A stretch of DNA of 64,000 bases from Rhodopirellula sp. (GTDB taxonomy: Bacteria > Planctomycetota > Planctomycetia > Pirellulales > Pirellulaceae): the NCBI GenBank assembly GCA_002690925.1, contig NZGD01000240.1:1-64000 (forward strand), read 5' to 3'. A program made the position numbers and the translations under genes. Below are positions 53,947 through 62,567 of the stretch, in pieces. The notes beneath the pieces were generated by a model that had not been told where the DNA came from, made no database searches, and was given only the letters and a program-made list of their open reading frames with translations. Every line of letters begins with the position of its first letter. The stretch's first letter is position 1.

Positions 53947-56289
53947 TCACTCGCTGATGATGGCAACTTTGTTCCAGTAAGCCCACTCGTTCATCCAGTT
54001 GTTGGGATGATTTTCGATGGACAGACGTATTTTTTTGCCTGCGTAGGGGGTCAAGTCAACAGACAATTCCATCCATTCGTCATCGCCGACGGACTTTGAG
54101 CTTACCAACTGGTTCTCAATCATCTTGTCGTCAGCAAGAACACGCAGCTGCCAATCACCATGCGGGTGATGGCTGACTCGCATCTGCAGGGTCGTTTTCT
54201 TACCTTCTGGTATCTCAGCCGTGCGATGCAGGCTGCTTGCTTTATTTTTATTGAGAGGATGCGTTTGGACCGCCTTCGCATTGCGAAACGCTTTGTGTTC
54301 CACGACGCCGCCTTCACCTACGTTTCGAACATTAAAACCGGGCGCAAATTTCTGGATGGTCGTTTGCCATTCCGGTTTGGGTTTTGGCTTTTTGGGAGCA
54401 CTAAGATCGACCACCGTTTCTCCGCTCAACATGCGGCGAGCCACGAACTCCTGCAGTTTCGGAATCTTTCCAGACACTGCAAGGGTCAACGCTTTGTCTG
54501 TGTGTTTGGGAACCATGGGTTCTAACGCGAACCAGTACATCCGCGGCAGGTTGTTGTCATCCACATCTTCCTCATGAGAAACCAGGCCCTCAAGAATCGC
54601 CCAACGATCCGCAAACGGCAGTCGCCCCAAGGCTGATGCCAAGTACAAGCGGACGATGGGCGAAGAGTCTTGGCGTGCCATCTCTGCAAACTTGGCATGG
54701 ATTTCGCGGCTGACAACAGGGGTTTCGGTGGTGGCAGCTGTTTGAAAAGAATGAATGCTGCTTTTGTCGCAAAGAAACTGAATGCTCCAGGCACGAACAT
54801 ATTCATCTTCATGGTCCAGTAATGCTTGCAGTCGGTCGGTGCTGAGGCCGTCAGTGACTTGCAAAGCCCACAAGGCACGCAAGCGTTGGGGGCCGGTAGT
54901 GTCCGAACCGTTGAATAGCTGGTTCAGCTTCTCATGTACCAGCTGGCTGTCCAGTTTTCCAGCCGCGGTCCGCGAGTGCAGCAGCAATCTCGCTTGCCGT
55001 ACATACCAGTCGTTTGTGTTCGTTTGTAGATCGACCAGTTGGGAATCGGTCATGGCCCTCAGGTTTGGCCGCTCGATAGGCTTGGCGTCCTTCGGCACGA
55101 TTCGATAGATCCGACCACTATTGGCAAAGTTGATGGTGTTGCCACAGACATCGGTATCGTGCCAATCGAGAAGATAGACACCTCCCTCGGGGCCGGTTTC
55201 CACGCTGAACCCAACCCAGGCAAGGTCGTTCGTTGGCATGAAGTCATCACCGTGGCTACCAATGAAGCTTGAACCTTTCGGCGTCAGGATATCTGTCAGC
55301 ACGGCGTGCTCGTGAATATTGCACATGAACAATCGATTGCGATATTCGGGGGGGAACGCATCGGCCAAGTAGATTCTCGCGCCGCCGTGTGCTGACAGGT
55401 GTGAATGGTCACGAATCGTTTTGATATCGTCGTAGATATGTGGATTCACGTGAGGTCGGCTTTGTTTGGTGTAGACCCCACCCTGCACGACATGAAACAG
55501 GTGAGGAATCACGCAGCAGGTTGCGAATCCCTGACCTTGGTCATTGAAGTCGAATCCCCACGGATTAGATAACCCTCGGGCATACACCTCAAATTTTTTC
55601 TGCGTGGGGTGATAACGCCAGATTCCACCATCGATGAACTGTCGTGCATCCTCGTTGTCGCCAGGTTTCCCAACACGTGATTGTGTGAACACACCATGAC
55701 ATCCATACAGCCAGCCATCAGGACCCCAAATGAAACTGTTCAGCGTTTCGTGGCGGTCGTTGATTCCCCAACCATCGAGTAGGACTTGAGGCGGACCATC
55801 AGGTACATCATCACCATCTGCATCAGGAATGAAGGTGAGGTTGGGAGGTGAGCCTACAAAAACACCGCCAAAACCGGGAGCCAACCCGGAGGTAAAGGTG
55901 AGTGTGTCTGTGAAGGTTTTCTTCTTGTCAAAGATACCGTCACTATTGGTGTCCTCGAGGATCTGAATCCGGCTTACCGGATCATCCGTATGATTGCGCC
56001 GGGTTCGGTAGTTAAAGTTTTCTGCCACCCACATCCGGCCGCGGTCATCGAAACAAAAGGCAATTGGCTCAGCAATGTCTGGTTCCGATGCATAGACCGA
56101 TACCTCGAACCCCTCGGGGATTGCCATCTTCTTGACGGCTTGTTCCGGTGTCAGGAAGGGGGCATCACTGGTTCGATGCTGCTTTTTTGGCAGTTCATTG
56201 CGGGGGTCGACAGCATACGCCACTGATGCTGTGATGATGCATAAGGCCGTACAAGACCATGTCAACTTGACGAAACTGTGTTGCTTCAC
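53947..56289 (-). CDS. Exported propeller/HEAT protein (TIGR02604/DUF7133-like)
   Basis: This 780-residue protein has a signal peptide, then a PQQ-dehydrogenase-like beta-propeller at about 50-410 (DDRGRMWVAENFNYR, FIWGPDGWLYGCHGVFTQS, GGVYLLDWHDTDVCG). Alpha-helical HEAT-like repeats lie at about 430-600, and a C-terminal galactose-binding-like beta domain at about 650-780. It starts with GTG, and the junction with the cytochrome gene is a GTGA overlap. Related proteins usually carry their own C-terminal TIGR02603 haem domain; here that domain is encoded by the separate overlapping gene upstream, so the two products probably form one enzyme. Confidence 0.87.
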   Translation of the reverse strand: MKQHSFVKLTWSCTALCIITASVAYAVDPRNELPKKQHRTSDAPFLTPEQAVKKMAIPEGFEVSVYASEPDIAEPIAFCFDDRGRMWVAENFNYRTRRNHTDDPVSRIQILEDTNSDGIFDKKKTFTDTLTFTSGLAPGFGGVFVGSPPNLTFIPDADGDDVPDGPPQVLLDGWGINDRHETLNSFIWGPDGWLYGCHGVFTQSRVGKPGDNEDARQFIDGGIWRYHPTQKKFEVYARGLSNPWGFDFNDQGQGFATCCVIPHLFHVVQGGVYTKQSRPHVNPHIYDDIKTIRDHSHLSAHGGARIYLADAFPPEYRNRLFMCNIHEHAVLTDILTPKGSSFIGSHGDDFMPTNDLAWVGFSVETGPEGGVYLLDWHDTDVCGNTINFANSGRIYRIVPKDAKPIERPNLRAMTDSQLVDLQTNTNDWYVRQARLLLHSRTAAGKLDSQLVHEKLNQLFNGSDTTGPQRLRALWALQVTDGLSTDRLQALLDHEDEYVRAWSIQFLCDKSSIHSFQTAATTETPVVSREIHAKFAEMARQDSSPIVRLYLASALGRLPFADRWAILEGLVSHEEDVDDNNLPRMYWFALEPMVPKHTDKALTLAVSGKIPKLQEFVARRMLSGETVVDLSAPKKPKPKPEWQTTIQKFAPGFNVRNVGEGGVVEHKAFRNAKAVQTHPLNKNKASSLHRTAEIPEGKKTTLQMRVSHHPHGDWQLRVLADDKMIENQLVSSKSVGDDEWMELSVDLTPYAGKKIRLSIENHPNNWMNEWAYWNKVAIISE

Positions 56290-57476
56290 TTTGTCATCTC
56301 CACCTGGGCGGTTGTTCTGAGGTACTTGATCAGATCAAGCATTTCCTGTGGTTTCATCTGTTCCAGCTGCCCATCGGGCATCATCGATTTGGTTGATATT
56401 TTCCTTGCCTCAATGTCGTCTTTTGCGATCACAACTCGAGGTTGCTCCACCGTCTTCAGTATGACCCTCCGGGCATCTTCTTCAGCAACCACTCCATTTA
56501 GCAGCCGGCCATCAACCGTTTGGATCAGCACCATCTTGTAGCCTTCAGGAACATCATAGCTTGGATCAACACTGTTTAGCAGGATGTAGTCGAGGTTTGC
56601 ACGATTCGAACCTGTCAGATCAGGTCCGATTTTACCACCTTCACCATACATCAGATGACATGAAGCACAGGTTTTTGCAAACACGGCACGTCCTCGCGAA
56701 GCATCCGCTTTTTCCATCGCTGCGGGGCTGCACATCGCCTTGTACTTCGCCATTAACTTTGCCCGGTCTGCGGACAGATCCTGAACCTCTCCGAAAACCT
56801 TGGTGAATCGGTCACCCAGCAGAACATCAAGCGAACGCGCCACGTGTGCAGGGATGTCTTCTCGGGCAATCTTACCCGACTCAATCGCGGTCAATAAACC
56901 AGATGCATATCCCTGTCGTGTCGCGAGTGTTTCGATGATGGCTCGCTGCAGAGGTGCGTCGAGGCTTGCGTAGCGGCTTACCAATATCTTGGGGGCAGAC
57001 GGATTTTCAACCGAGGCGTAGCCACGTATCGCATCGAGACAAATGGCAGGGTCATCGAGTAGACTTTCCAGTTTCAAAGACACCTGCTTGTCCTGCTGGG
57101 CCAGCAACGAACGCAACGCAATTCGTCTCGTTTCCGTCTTTGCCTCGGTGTCCAAGACAGTCGCCAACGCTTGCTGCATGGCTGCCGTGTCACCAAAAAT
57201 CTGGGACAACTGTTGCAATAATGCTCGCTCTTCTGCGTGTTGGCTCGATGCCAGTTTGTTACTGAGTTCTTCCCAGCCCTGTGGAGCGTCGACGTTGCGG
57301 CGTCCCGCCAGTCCACTCAGCATGCCCCGCATCAGAATGGTGCGGACCTGCGGGTTGTCAGTCGAGTTGAGTGTTTTTACCAAGAGGTCGAGTGAAGCAG
57401 CGTCACCTGCTGCCTCGGCTGGTGCGAGATTGCAGATACTGAATCCCATGAGCAAAATAAAGAAGTAATGTTTCAT
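56286..57476 (-). CDS. Exported monoheme cytochrome with HEAT-like repeats (TIGR02603)
   Basis: This 396-residue protein has a signal peptide (residues 1-23, ending LAPAEA). Helical HEAT-like repeats cover about 25-255. A C-terminal TIGR02603 haem domain has C270-A-S-C-H274, GKIGPDLTGSNRANLDYILL, VVAEEDARRVILKT and MMPDGQLEQMKPQEMLDLIKYL. The open frame extends to 57572, but the ATG at 57476 gives a proper signal peptide. It overlaps the propeller/HEAT gene as GTGA. The partnership with the propeller protein suggests that electrons from sugar or alcohol oxidation pass to this haem. Confidence 0.9.
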   Translation of the reverse strand: MKHYFFILLMGFSICNLAPAEAAGDAASLDLLVKTLNSTDNPQVRTILMRGMLSGLAGRRNVDAPQGWEELSNKLASSQHAEERALLQQLSQIFGDTAAMQQALATVLDTEAKTETRRIALRSLLAQQDKQVSLKLESLLDDPAICLDAIRGYASVENPSAPKILVSRYASLDAPLQRAIIETLATRQGYASGLLTAIESGKIAREDIPAHVARSLDVLLGDRFTKVFGEVQDLSADRAKLMAKYKAMCSPAAMEKADASRGRAVFAKTCASCHLMYGEGGKIGPDLTGSNRANLDYILLNSVDPSYDVPEGYKMVLIQTVDGRLLNGVVAEEDARRVILKTVEQPRVVIAKDDIEARKISTKSMMPDGQLEQMKPQEMLDLIKYLRTTAQVEMTK

Positions 57477-58226
57477 GATTGGATCGGGGCAGTCATGGCC
57501 CAATGTGCCAGCCAAAGCTTGGTAGTAGGGGGCGGCGGTGGAAACGTGAAATATCAGCAATGTGAGGCCCAACAGTTGTCTTCTCGGTCAGCAGCATCGG
57601 CGGTGATTGCCTGACGTGAAGCTTGTCGGAACGAGCGAACTGTGGTGAGATCGCTGCGGATCGGGCCTTTGGGGTTGAAAAGGAATGCGTGCGGAAACCG
57701 CTGGTTCGTTTGTTCAATTAGCAAATTTTAGGGCTTCGCTACCCGGATTCCCATGAAGTAAAACGCAGAACATATGAGTTATTTTACCGCCCACACGGCA
57801 CCTAGCTTTGTTACAGATTGTACCTTGTCGAGGCGCTTTTTCGTGCGATTGCGGGCCGGAACCGTGAGATCACGCGTGAAATCGTCAATCTTTCCGGCCG
57901 TTATTTCCCGCAGGCTGCCGGTGGACGCAACTTCATGCTCTGACCAGATCACCAACGACGCAGGGCAATTTTGATGTTGAGTGAAACATCGTTTACCTGT
58001 TCCGTGAAACTGTGACTTAGCGAAACTGTCACTTACCTCTGCGGCAGCGTTTCCGCCCGTGTCAGAAACAGCGACGCGGTTGTCGCGGACAAGATATGCC
58101 GATTAAGTAATAAATACTAACGGTGAGGGTTATAAGGAAACGATAGATTCGAATGGTGTAATCCGGTATCGCTGCGCAGGCATTTCGGATTCCAGCGTGG
58201 TTCTACCCACCTCACGAGACCCATTC
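57477..58226. other. Divergent intergenic region upstream of the RND operon
   Basis: About 750 bases lie between the monoheme cytochrome gene (-) and the RND operon (+). A small frame at 57774-57974 has no recognisable features and was not accepted. The notable parts are a 14-base direct repeat (58006-58035) and a GCGAC/GTCGC dyad (58071-58075, 58082-58086), both close to the RND start. Confidence 0.55.
58006..58035 (+). repeat. Near-identical 14-bp direct repeats upstream of the RND operon
   Basis: GAAACTGTGACTTA (58006-58019) and GAAACTGTCACTTA (58022-58035) are spaced 16 bases apart start to start and differ at one base. Between them GTGAC and GTCAC form an inverted pair. This arrangement suits a dimeric regulator of the efflux operon, such as a TetR- or MarR-type protein. 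No such gene is in the window. Confidence 0.5.
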
Positions 58227-61200
58227 ATGCGTCGGATTCTAGCCAAGCCCCACCTGATCATTGTCACTGCATTGATGACAATTGTGCTGGGTGGTTACGC
58301 CTACACGCGCATTCCAGCAGATCTGCTGCCGCAATTTGATACACCTGCTGTTCAGATTGTCTGTTTCTATCCCGGGATGCCACCAGAGGTGATGGAAAAA
58401 GACATCATGAGTCGCTTGCAGCGTTGGACTGCCCAGTCAGTCGGCATTGAGCATCAGGAAGCCAAGGCGATGCAAGGTGTCTGTGTGGTGAAGGACTTCT
58501 TCACTGAGGGCATCAGTAACGCGGAAGCGATGGCGCAGGTCTCGTCCTATGCGATGAGTGACATGTTCTACTTACCACCGGGTACGATTCCGCCGATGGT
58601 GATGCCGTTTGATCCAACTGCCAGTGTTCCACTTTGTCTGGTTGTGGTTAGCAATCCTGAGATGGACGAACAGGAACTCTATGACATTGCTTACTACGAA
58701 CTACGCAATAAGCTGCAGTCGATCAGTGGTGTCATCGCACCTGCGGTCTATGGTGGGAAGTTACGGCGCATTCTTGCCTATGTGGATGCTGAGAAACTTG
58801 AGGCCTACGGTCTTACTCTGATGGATGTGCAGGAGTCGCTGCGGAAACAGAATGTGTTGATCCCAGCAGGCAGCATCAAGATAGGACAACAGGATCTTCA
58901 GATATTCACAAACGCAATCCCCGAGAAAATTGACGAACTCAATAGCACTCCCATCCGAGTTGTGAACGGGGTGCCGGTGCTGATGAGTGATGTGGGCGAG
59001 GTGAAGAACGCCTCGCAGATCCAGTCGAATATCGTTCGCATCAATGGTTCCAGGCAGGTTTATATACCAATTTATCGCCAGCCCGGTGCCAACACGATCG
59101 AAATTGTTGATCGCATAAACAAGCAACTTTCGACCATTTTGGTGAGACTGAAAAACGAGCGTGCAGAAGATCCCAAGATGAAGTCGTTGGTGCTCAGTGT
59201 TGCGATGGATCAGTCCGTTGGAGTCCGTTCTTCGATCGCAAGTTTGCAATTGGCGGGTGCCTTGGGAGCCTTGCTGGCAGGCTTGGTTGTGCTAGTTTTC
59301 CTTCGAAATTTCCGTCTGACTGCGATCGTGTTGGTTGCCATCCCAATTGCGATCATCGCATCGTTTCTGGTCATGTTTTTTACCGGTGACTCAATCAATG
59401 CCATGACGCTTGGTGGTCTAGCATTGGCCATTGGGATTTTGGTCGACCAATCGATTGTGGTGATCGAAAATATTGTTCGGCACGCACAGATGGGCAAGAA
59501 ACCATTCGACGCAGCGGCTGATGGGACCTCGGAGGTTCTCGGACCAATTCTTGTTTCAACCTTGACGTTTGCTGTGGTGTTTCTGCCAGTCGTCTTTCTT
59601 TCGGGACTGACGCGATTCTTGTTTGCACCGTTGGCGATTTCCGCGGTGGTTGCCATTTTTGCCTCGTTTCTTCTGTCCATTACGCTCGTCCCCGCCTACT
59701 GCGCTTACTTGTTGCCCAGGCAGGAATCGGTTGACGAGCACGAGGCCGAGCAAAATGCGGGCTGGTTTACTGATCTGTTACGAAGGGCAATCGTGGCGAG
59801 ATGGCTGGTGGTCGGCGGTTCGATGGCGGCGTTTGTGCTCGCTGTTTTGTTGAGTATGAAGCAGGGTCAGGAGTTGTTCCCTTCGGTTGATAGTGGCCAA
59901 ATCACCATGTATGTGAGGCTGCCATCGGGAACACGGATCGAGGAAACTGAAAAGGTAATGAAGGAGATCGAAGCCACCATTATCGATCAGATTGGCGAAC
60001 CTGATCCTGCCTTTGCACTGGATCCAAACAATCAAGACCATCCTGATTCAGCATTGCAGTTGTTGATTTCGAATATTGGGGTCTTGATGGATTGGCCGGC
60101 TGCTTATACGCCCAACACTGGGCCCATGGACGCTTTCATGTTGGTTCAATTGAAAGATCGCATCGAAACGCGTGACGCAGACAGCTATGTCGTTGATCTC
60201 AGAAAGCTTTTGTCAAAGAAGTTCCCAAACGTCGAAATCTCATTCGATACTGGTGGAATGCTGACCGCGGCGTTGAATATGGGTGAGCCTGCCCCAATTC
60301 ACTTTCAAGTGCAGTGCAGTGATCTGGAGAAGGCACAAAAAATAGCAGCTATTATTCGCGACACAGCTGGTAAGGTGCCGGGAGCGACTGATGTTCGAAT
60401 CGCACAACGTATCGATTATCCAGCTTTGGAAGTCGAGATGAATCGTGAACTGGCGGCCCGAATGCAAATCACTCCCAAGGACGTGATGACGAACCTTGTT
60501 GCAGCTACCAACAGTACGATCAACTTTGAGCCAACCTTCTGGATTGATAAGAACAAGGGCAACCACTACTTCTTTGGCGTGCAATATCGTGAAGAAGACC
60601 TCAACAGCGAACAAACGATTCGTGATATCCCGGTGATGGGTGGTGACCATGCGATGCGACGTCTCGGCAGCGTCGCAGAGATCAAGCATACGGAGGGGCC
60701 AGCAGTCGTGCATCACCGGAATATCTCGCGTGTTACGGATGTCTATGCAGGAGTCCTGCCCGGTTATGACGTCGGACGCGTTGTCACAGAAATTGAACGC
60801 CGCCTTGAGGCTGATGATCAATTAGGGGTGACTCTGGGCGTTGATGATCGTGGTCCGATTGCCAATTTGAATGCAGAGGAATTTGCCGGTACAAGCTACC
60901 GAATGATGGGTGAAGTCAAATTGATGCGTGACTCGTTTTCTCAGTTGAGCATCGGGTTGGTGATTGCAACCTTGTTGGTCTATTTGGTGATGGTCGTCCA
61001 ATTCCGAAGTTTTGCAGATCCTCTCATTGTTTTGCTGACAGTTCCGCTTGGGTACGTGGGCGTTGTAATGTTGCTGTTCGCGACCAATACGCACCTCTCG
61101 GTTCCTGCTTTGATGGGAATTGTGATGATGATTGGAATCGTTGTGGAGTATTCAATCGTTTTAGTTGACTTCGCGAATCGGCGTCTTGCCGATGGCAAGT

Positions 61201-61463
61201 CACCCACCGATGCCGTGATCGATGCCGCTCGTATTCGCTTGCGACCCATTTTGATGACTTCATTAACAACGTGGCTTGCTTTGTTGCCCATGGCCATTGG
61301 TTTTGGTGGTAGTGGTACCAATGCACCTTTGGCGAGAGCGATCATTGGTGGTGTGATCGGAGCTACGGTGCTGTCGTTGGTTGTTGTGCCCTGCTTATAT
61401 GTCTTGATGAAAAGAAAAACTGTTGTATTGACGGATGGATCTCCTGTGGCGACTGTGGCCTGA
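58227..61463 (+). CDS. RND efflux transporter permease
   Basis: This 1078-residue inner-membrane permease has the full RND plan: twelve membrane helices and two large periplasmic loops. Its N-terminal segment (RIPADLLPQFDTPAVQIVCF) resembles planctomycete members. TM4 reads GILVDQSIVVIEN, keeping Asp407 but with Gln at 408, and TM10 reads GIVVEYSIVLVDF with Glu974 where AcrB has Lys. This Asp/Glu pattern is closer to metal-exporting CusA than to drug-type AcrB, so the cargo class is open. The open frame begins with GTG at 58197, giving ten more residues that could be part of the first amphipathic helix; ATG 58227 is used. Adaptor and outer-membrane genes follow. Confidence 0.92.
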   Translation: MRRILAKPHLIIVTALMTIVLGGYAYTRIPADLLPQFDTPAVQIVCFYPGMPPEVMEKDIMSRLQRWTAQSVGIEHQEAKAMQGVCVVKDFFTEGISNAEAMAQVSSYAMSDMFYLPPGTIPPMVMPFDPTASVPLCLVVVSNPEMDEQELYDIAYYELRNKLQSISGVIAPAVYGGKLRRILAYVDAEKLEAYGLTLMDVQESLRKQNVLIPAGSIKIGQQDLQIFTNAIPEKIDELNSTPIRVVNGVPVLMSDVGEVKNASQIQSNIVRINGSRQVYIPIYRQPGANTIEIVDRINKQLSTILVRLKNERAEDPKMKSLVLSVAMDQSVGVRSSIASLQLAGALGALLAGLVVLVFLRNFRLTAIVLVAIPIAIIASFLVMFFTGDSINAMTLGGLALAIGILVDQSIVVIENIVRHAQMGKKPFDAAADGTSEVLGPILVSTLTFAVVFLPVVFLSGLTRFLFAPLAISAVVAIFASFLLSITLVPAYCAYLLPRQESVDEHEAEQNAGWFTDLLRRAIVARWLVVGGSMAAFVLAVLLSMKQGQELFPSVDSGQITMYVRLPSGTRIEETEKVMKEIEATIIDQIGEPDPAFALDPNNQDHPDSALQLLISNIGVLMDWPAAYTPNTGPMDAFMLVQLKDRIETRDADSYVVDLRKLLSKKFPNVEISFDTGGMLTAALNMGEPAPIHFQVQCSDLEKAQKIAAIIRDTAGKVPGATDVRIAQRIDYPALEVEMNRELAARMQITPKDVMTNLVAATNSTINFEPTFWIDKNKGNHYFFGVQYREEDLNSEQTIRDIPVMGGDHAMRRLGSVAEIKHTEGPAVVHHRNISRVTDVYAGVLPGYDVGRVVTEIERRLEADDQLGVTLGVDDRGPIANLNAEEFAGTSYRMMGEVKLMRDSFSQLSIGLVIATLLVYLVMVVQFRSFADPLIVLLTVPLGYVGVVMLLFATNTHLSVPALMGIVMMIGIVVEYSIVLVDFANRRLADGKSPTDAVIDAARIRLRPILMTSLTTWLALLPMAIGFGGSGTNAPLARAIIGGVIGATVLSLVVVPCLYVLMKRKTVVLTDGSPVATVA

Positions 61464-61488
61464 AATGCCTAATTGGAAAAATATTGAG

Positions 61489-62514
61489 ATGAAATTTATC
61501 ATTCGATTTTCGCGTGTCATGCTCGTCAGCCTGTTGTGGTTTTGCCTGCTTGTGTCTGTTCTTACTGCGCAGGAATCGGAGAACATAAAAGTTCGCTTGC
61601 CGATCATTGTTGAGGGTGACCTGAAAACCGAAATTCAAGCTCGCATCGCGGGATATGTTGCATTGGTGCATGGTGACATCGGTGATCGCGTGATGCAGGG
61701 GAAAGTGCTCGTTACATTGGACGCACCCGAGTTGGAAGCGACTGTGCTGCGGAGACAACGTATGCTTCAACAGGCGCAGGCCAAGGTGAGTGTCAGTGAA
61801 GGCATGATTGAGATTGCTAAAGCGAAGCTGAGTCAGGCTCAATCTGCATGGCAGGAACAGCAGGCATTATTGAAGCTGAAAATGAGTGTTCGAGACCGTT
61901 ACAGCACTTTGGTCAATGGTGGTGCGGTGCAAAGGGAAATGCTTGATGAAGCAGTCTTTGCTGTCAGTGCGGTGACTGCGGCAATCGCAAAGGTTGACGC
62001 TGATATTGCAGCGGCGAAAGCTGATGTTGGTGCTGCTGTCAACGAGGCCGAGTATGCCAAATCTGGTGTTGATGTTGCCAAAGCAGAACTCCGTCATGCG
62101 GTTGCTCAAGACCAATTTCGACAAATCAAAGCGCCCTTCGATGGGATCATCACAGAGCGTGCTGTCGATCAGGGGCAATTGGTCAGTCCTGGGAATGTTG
62201 ATGGCAAGCCTTTACTTGTGATTGAACACGTCGATGTCATGCGTGGAGTTCTGACCGTTCCCGCTGTTGATGCAGCCATGGTTCAGGTTGGTGATCCTGT
62301 CAAGCTGATCGGTTTTTCTGAGGCGGCCAAGGTAACCGCACCGGGAGGTGGGCCGTTGCAAGTCAGTCGCATCAGCCAAACCCTCGATATGACCACCCGA
62401 ACGATGAGGGTCGAAATTGATCTGAAAAATGTGTTTGATGAAAAGACGGGGCGATATCAATTTCTGAGTGGCCAGTACGGTTCCGCCAGCGTCATCGCGC
62501 GTGACGACAATTGA
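61489..62514 (+). CDS. RND periplasmic adaptor (membrane fusion protein)
   Basis: The 341-residue protein has a signal peptide (residues 1-26, ending SVLTAQ). A barrel-sandwich lipoyl half (ARIAGYVALVHGDIGDRVMQG) is followed by a long coiled-coil hairpin at about 85-205, rich in Ala, Glu, Lys and Gln. The second lipoyl half (IKAPFDGIITERAVDQGQLV) and a beta-barrel domain come next. GGAAAAA lies 7 bases before the ATG, which is 25 bases after the permease stop. There is no lipobox, so the adaptor is probably periplasmic or retained through the complex. It would join the permease to the outer-membrane channel encoded next. Confidence 0.92.
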   Translation: MKFIIRFSRVMLVSLLWFCLLVSVLTAQESENIKVRLPIIVEGDLKTEIQARIAGYVALVHGDIGDRVMQGKVLVTLDAPELEATVLRRQRMLQQAQAKVSVSEGMIEIAKAKLSQAQSAWQEQQALLKLKMSVRDRYSTLVNGGAVQREMLDEAVFAVSAVTAAIAKVDADIAAAKADVGAAVNEAEYAKSGVDVAKAELRHAVAQDQFRQIKAPFDGIITERAVDQGQLVSPGNVDGKPLLVIEHVDVMRGVLTVPAVDAAMVQVGDPVKLIGFSEAAKVTAPGGGPLQVSRISQTLDMTTRTMRVEIDLKNVFDEKTGRYQFLSGQYGSASVIARDDN

Positions 62515-62567
62515 TCATACAAAAATTGGTCGTAAACGGACCTACACAGAAGTGCAAGGAGGCAAAG

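Noticed and set aside
57774..57974. 66-codon plus frame in the intergenic region before the RND operon
   Set aside because: It has no ribosome-binding site, no hydrophobic or conserved pattern, and a length expected by chance.
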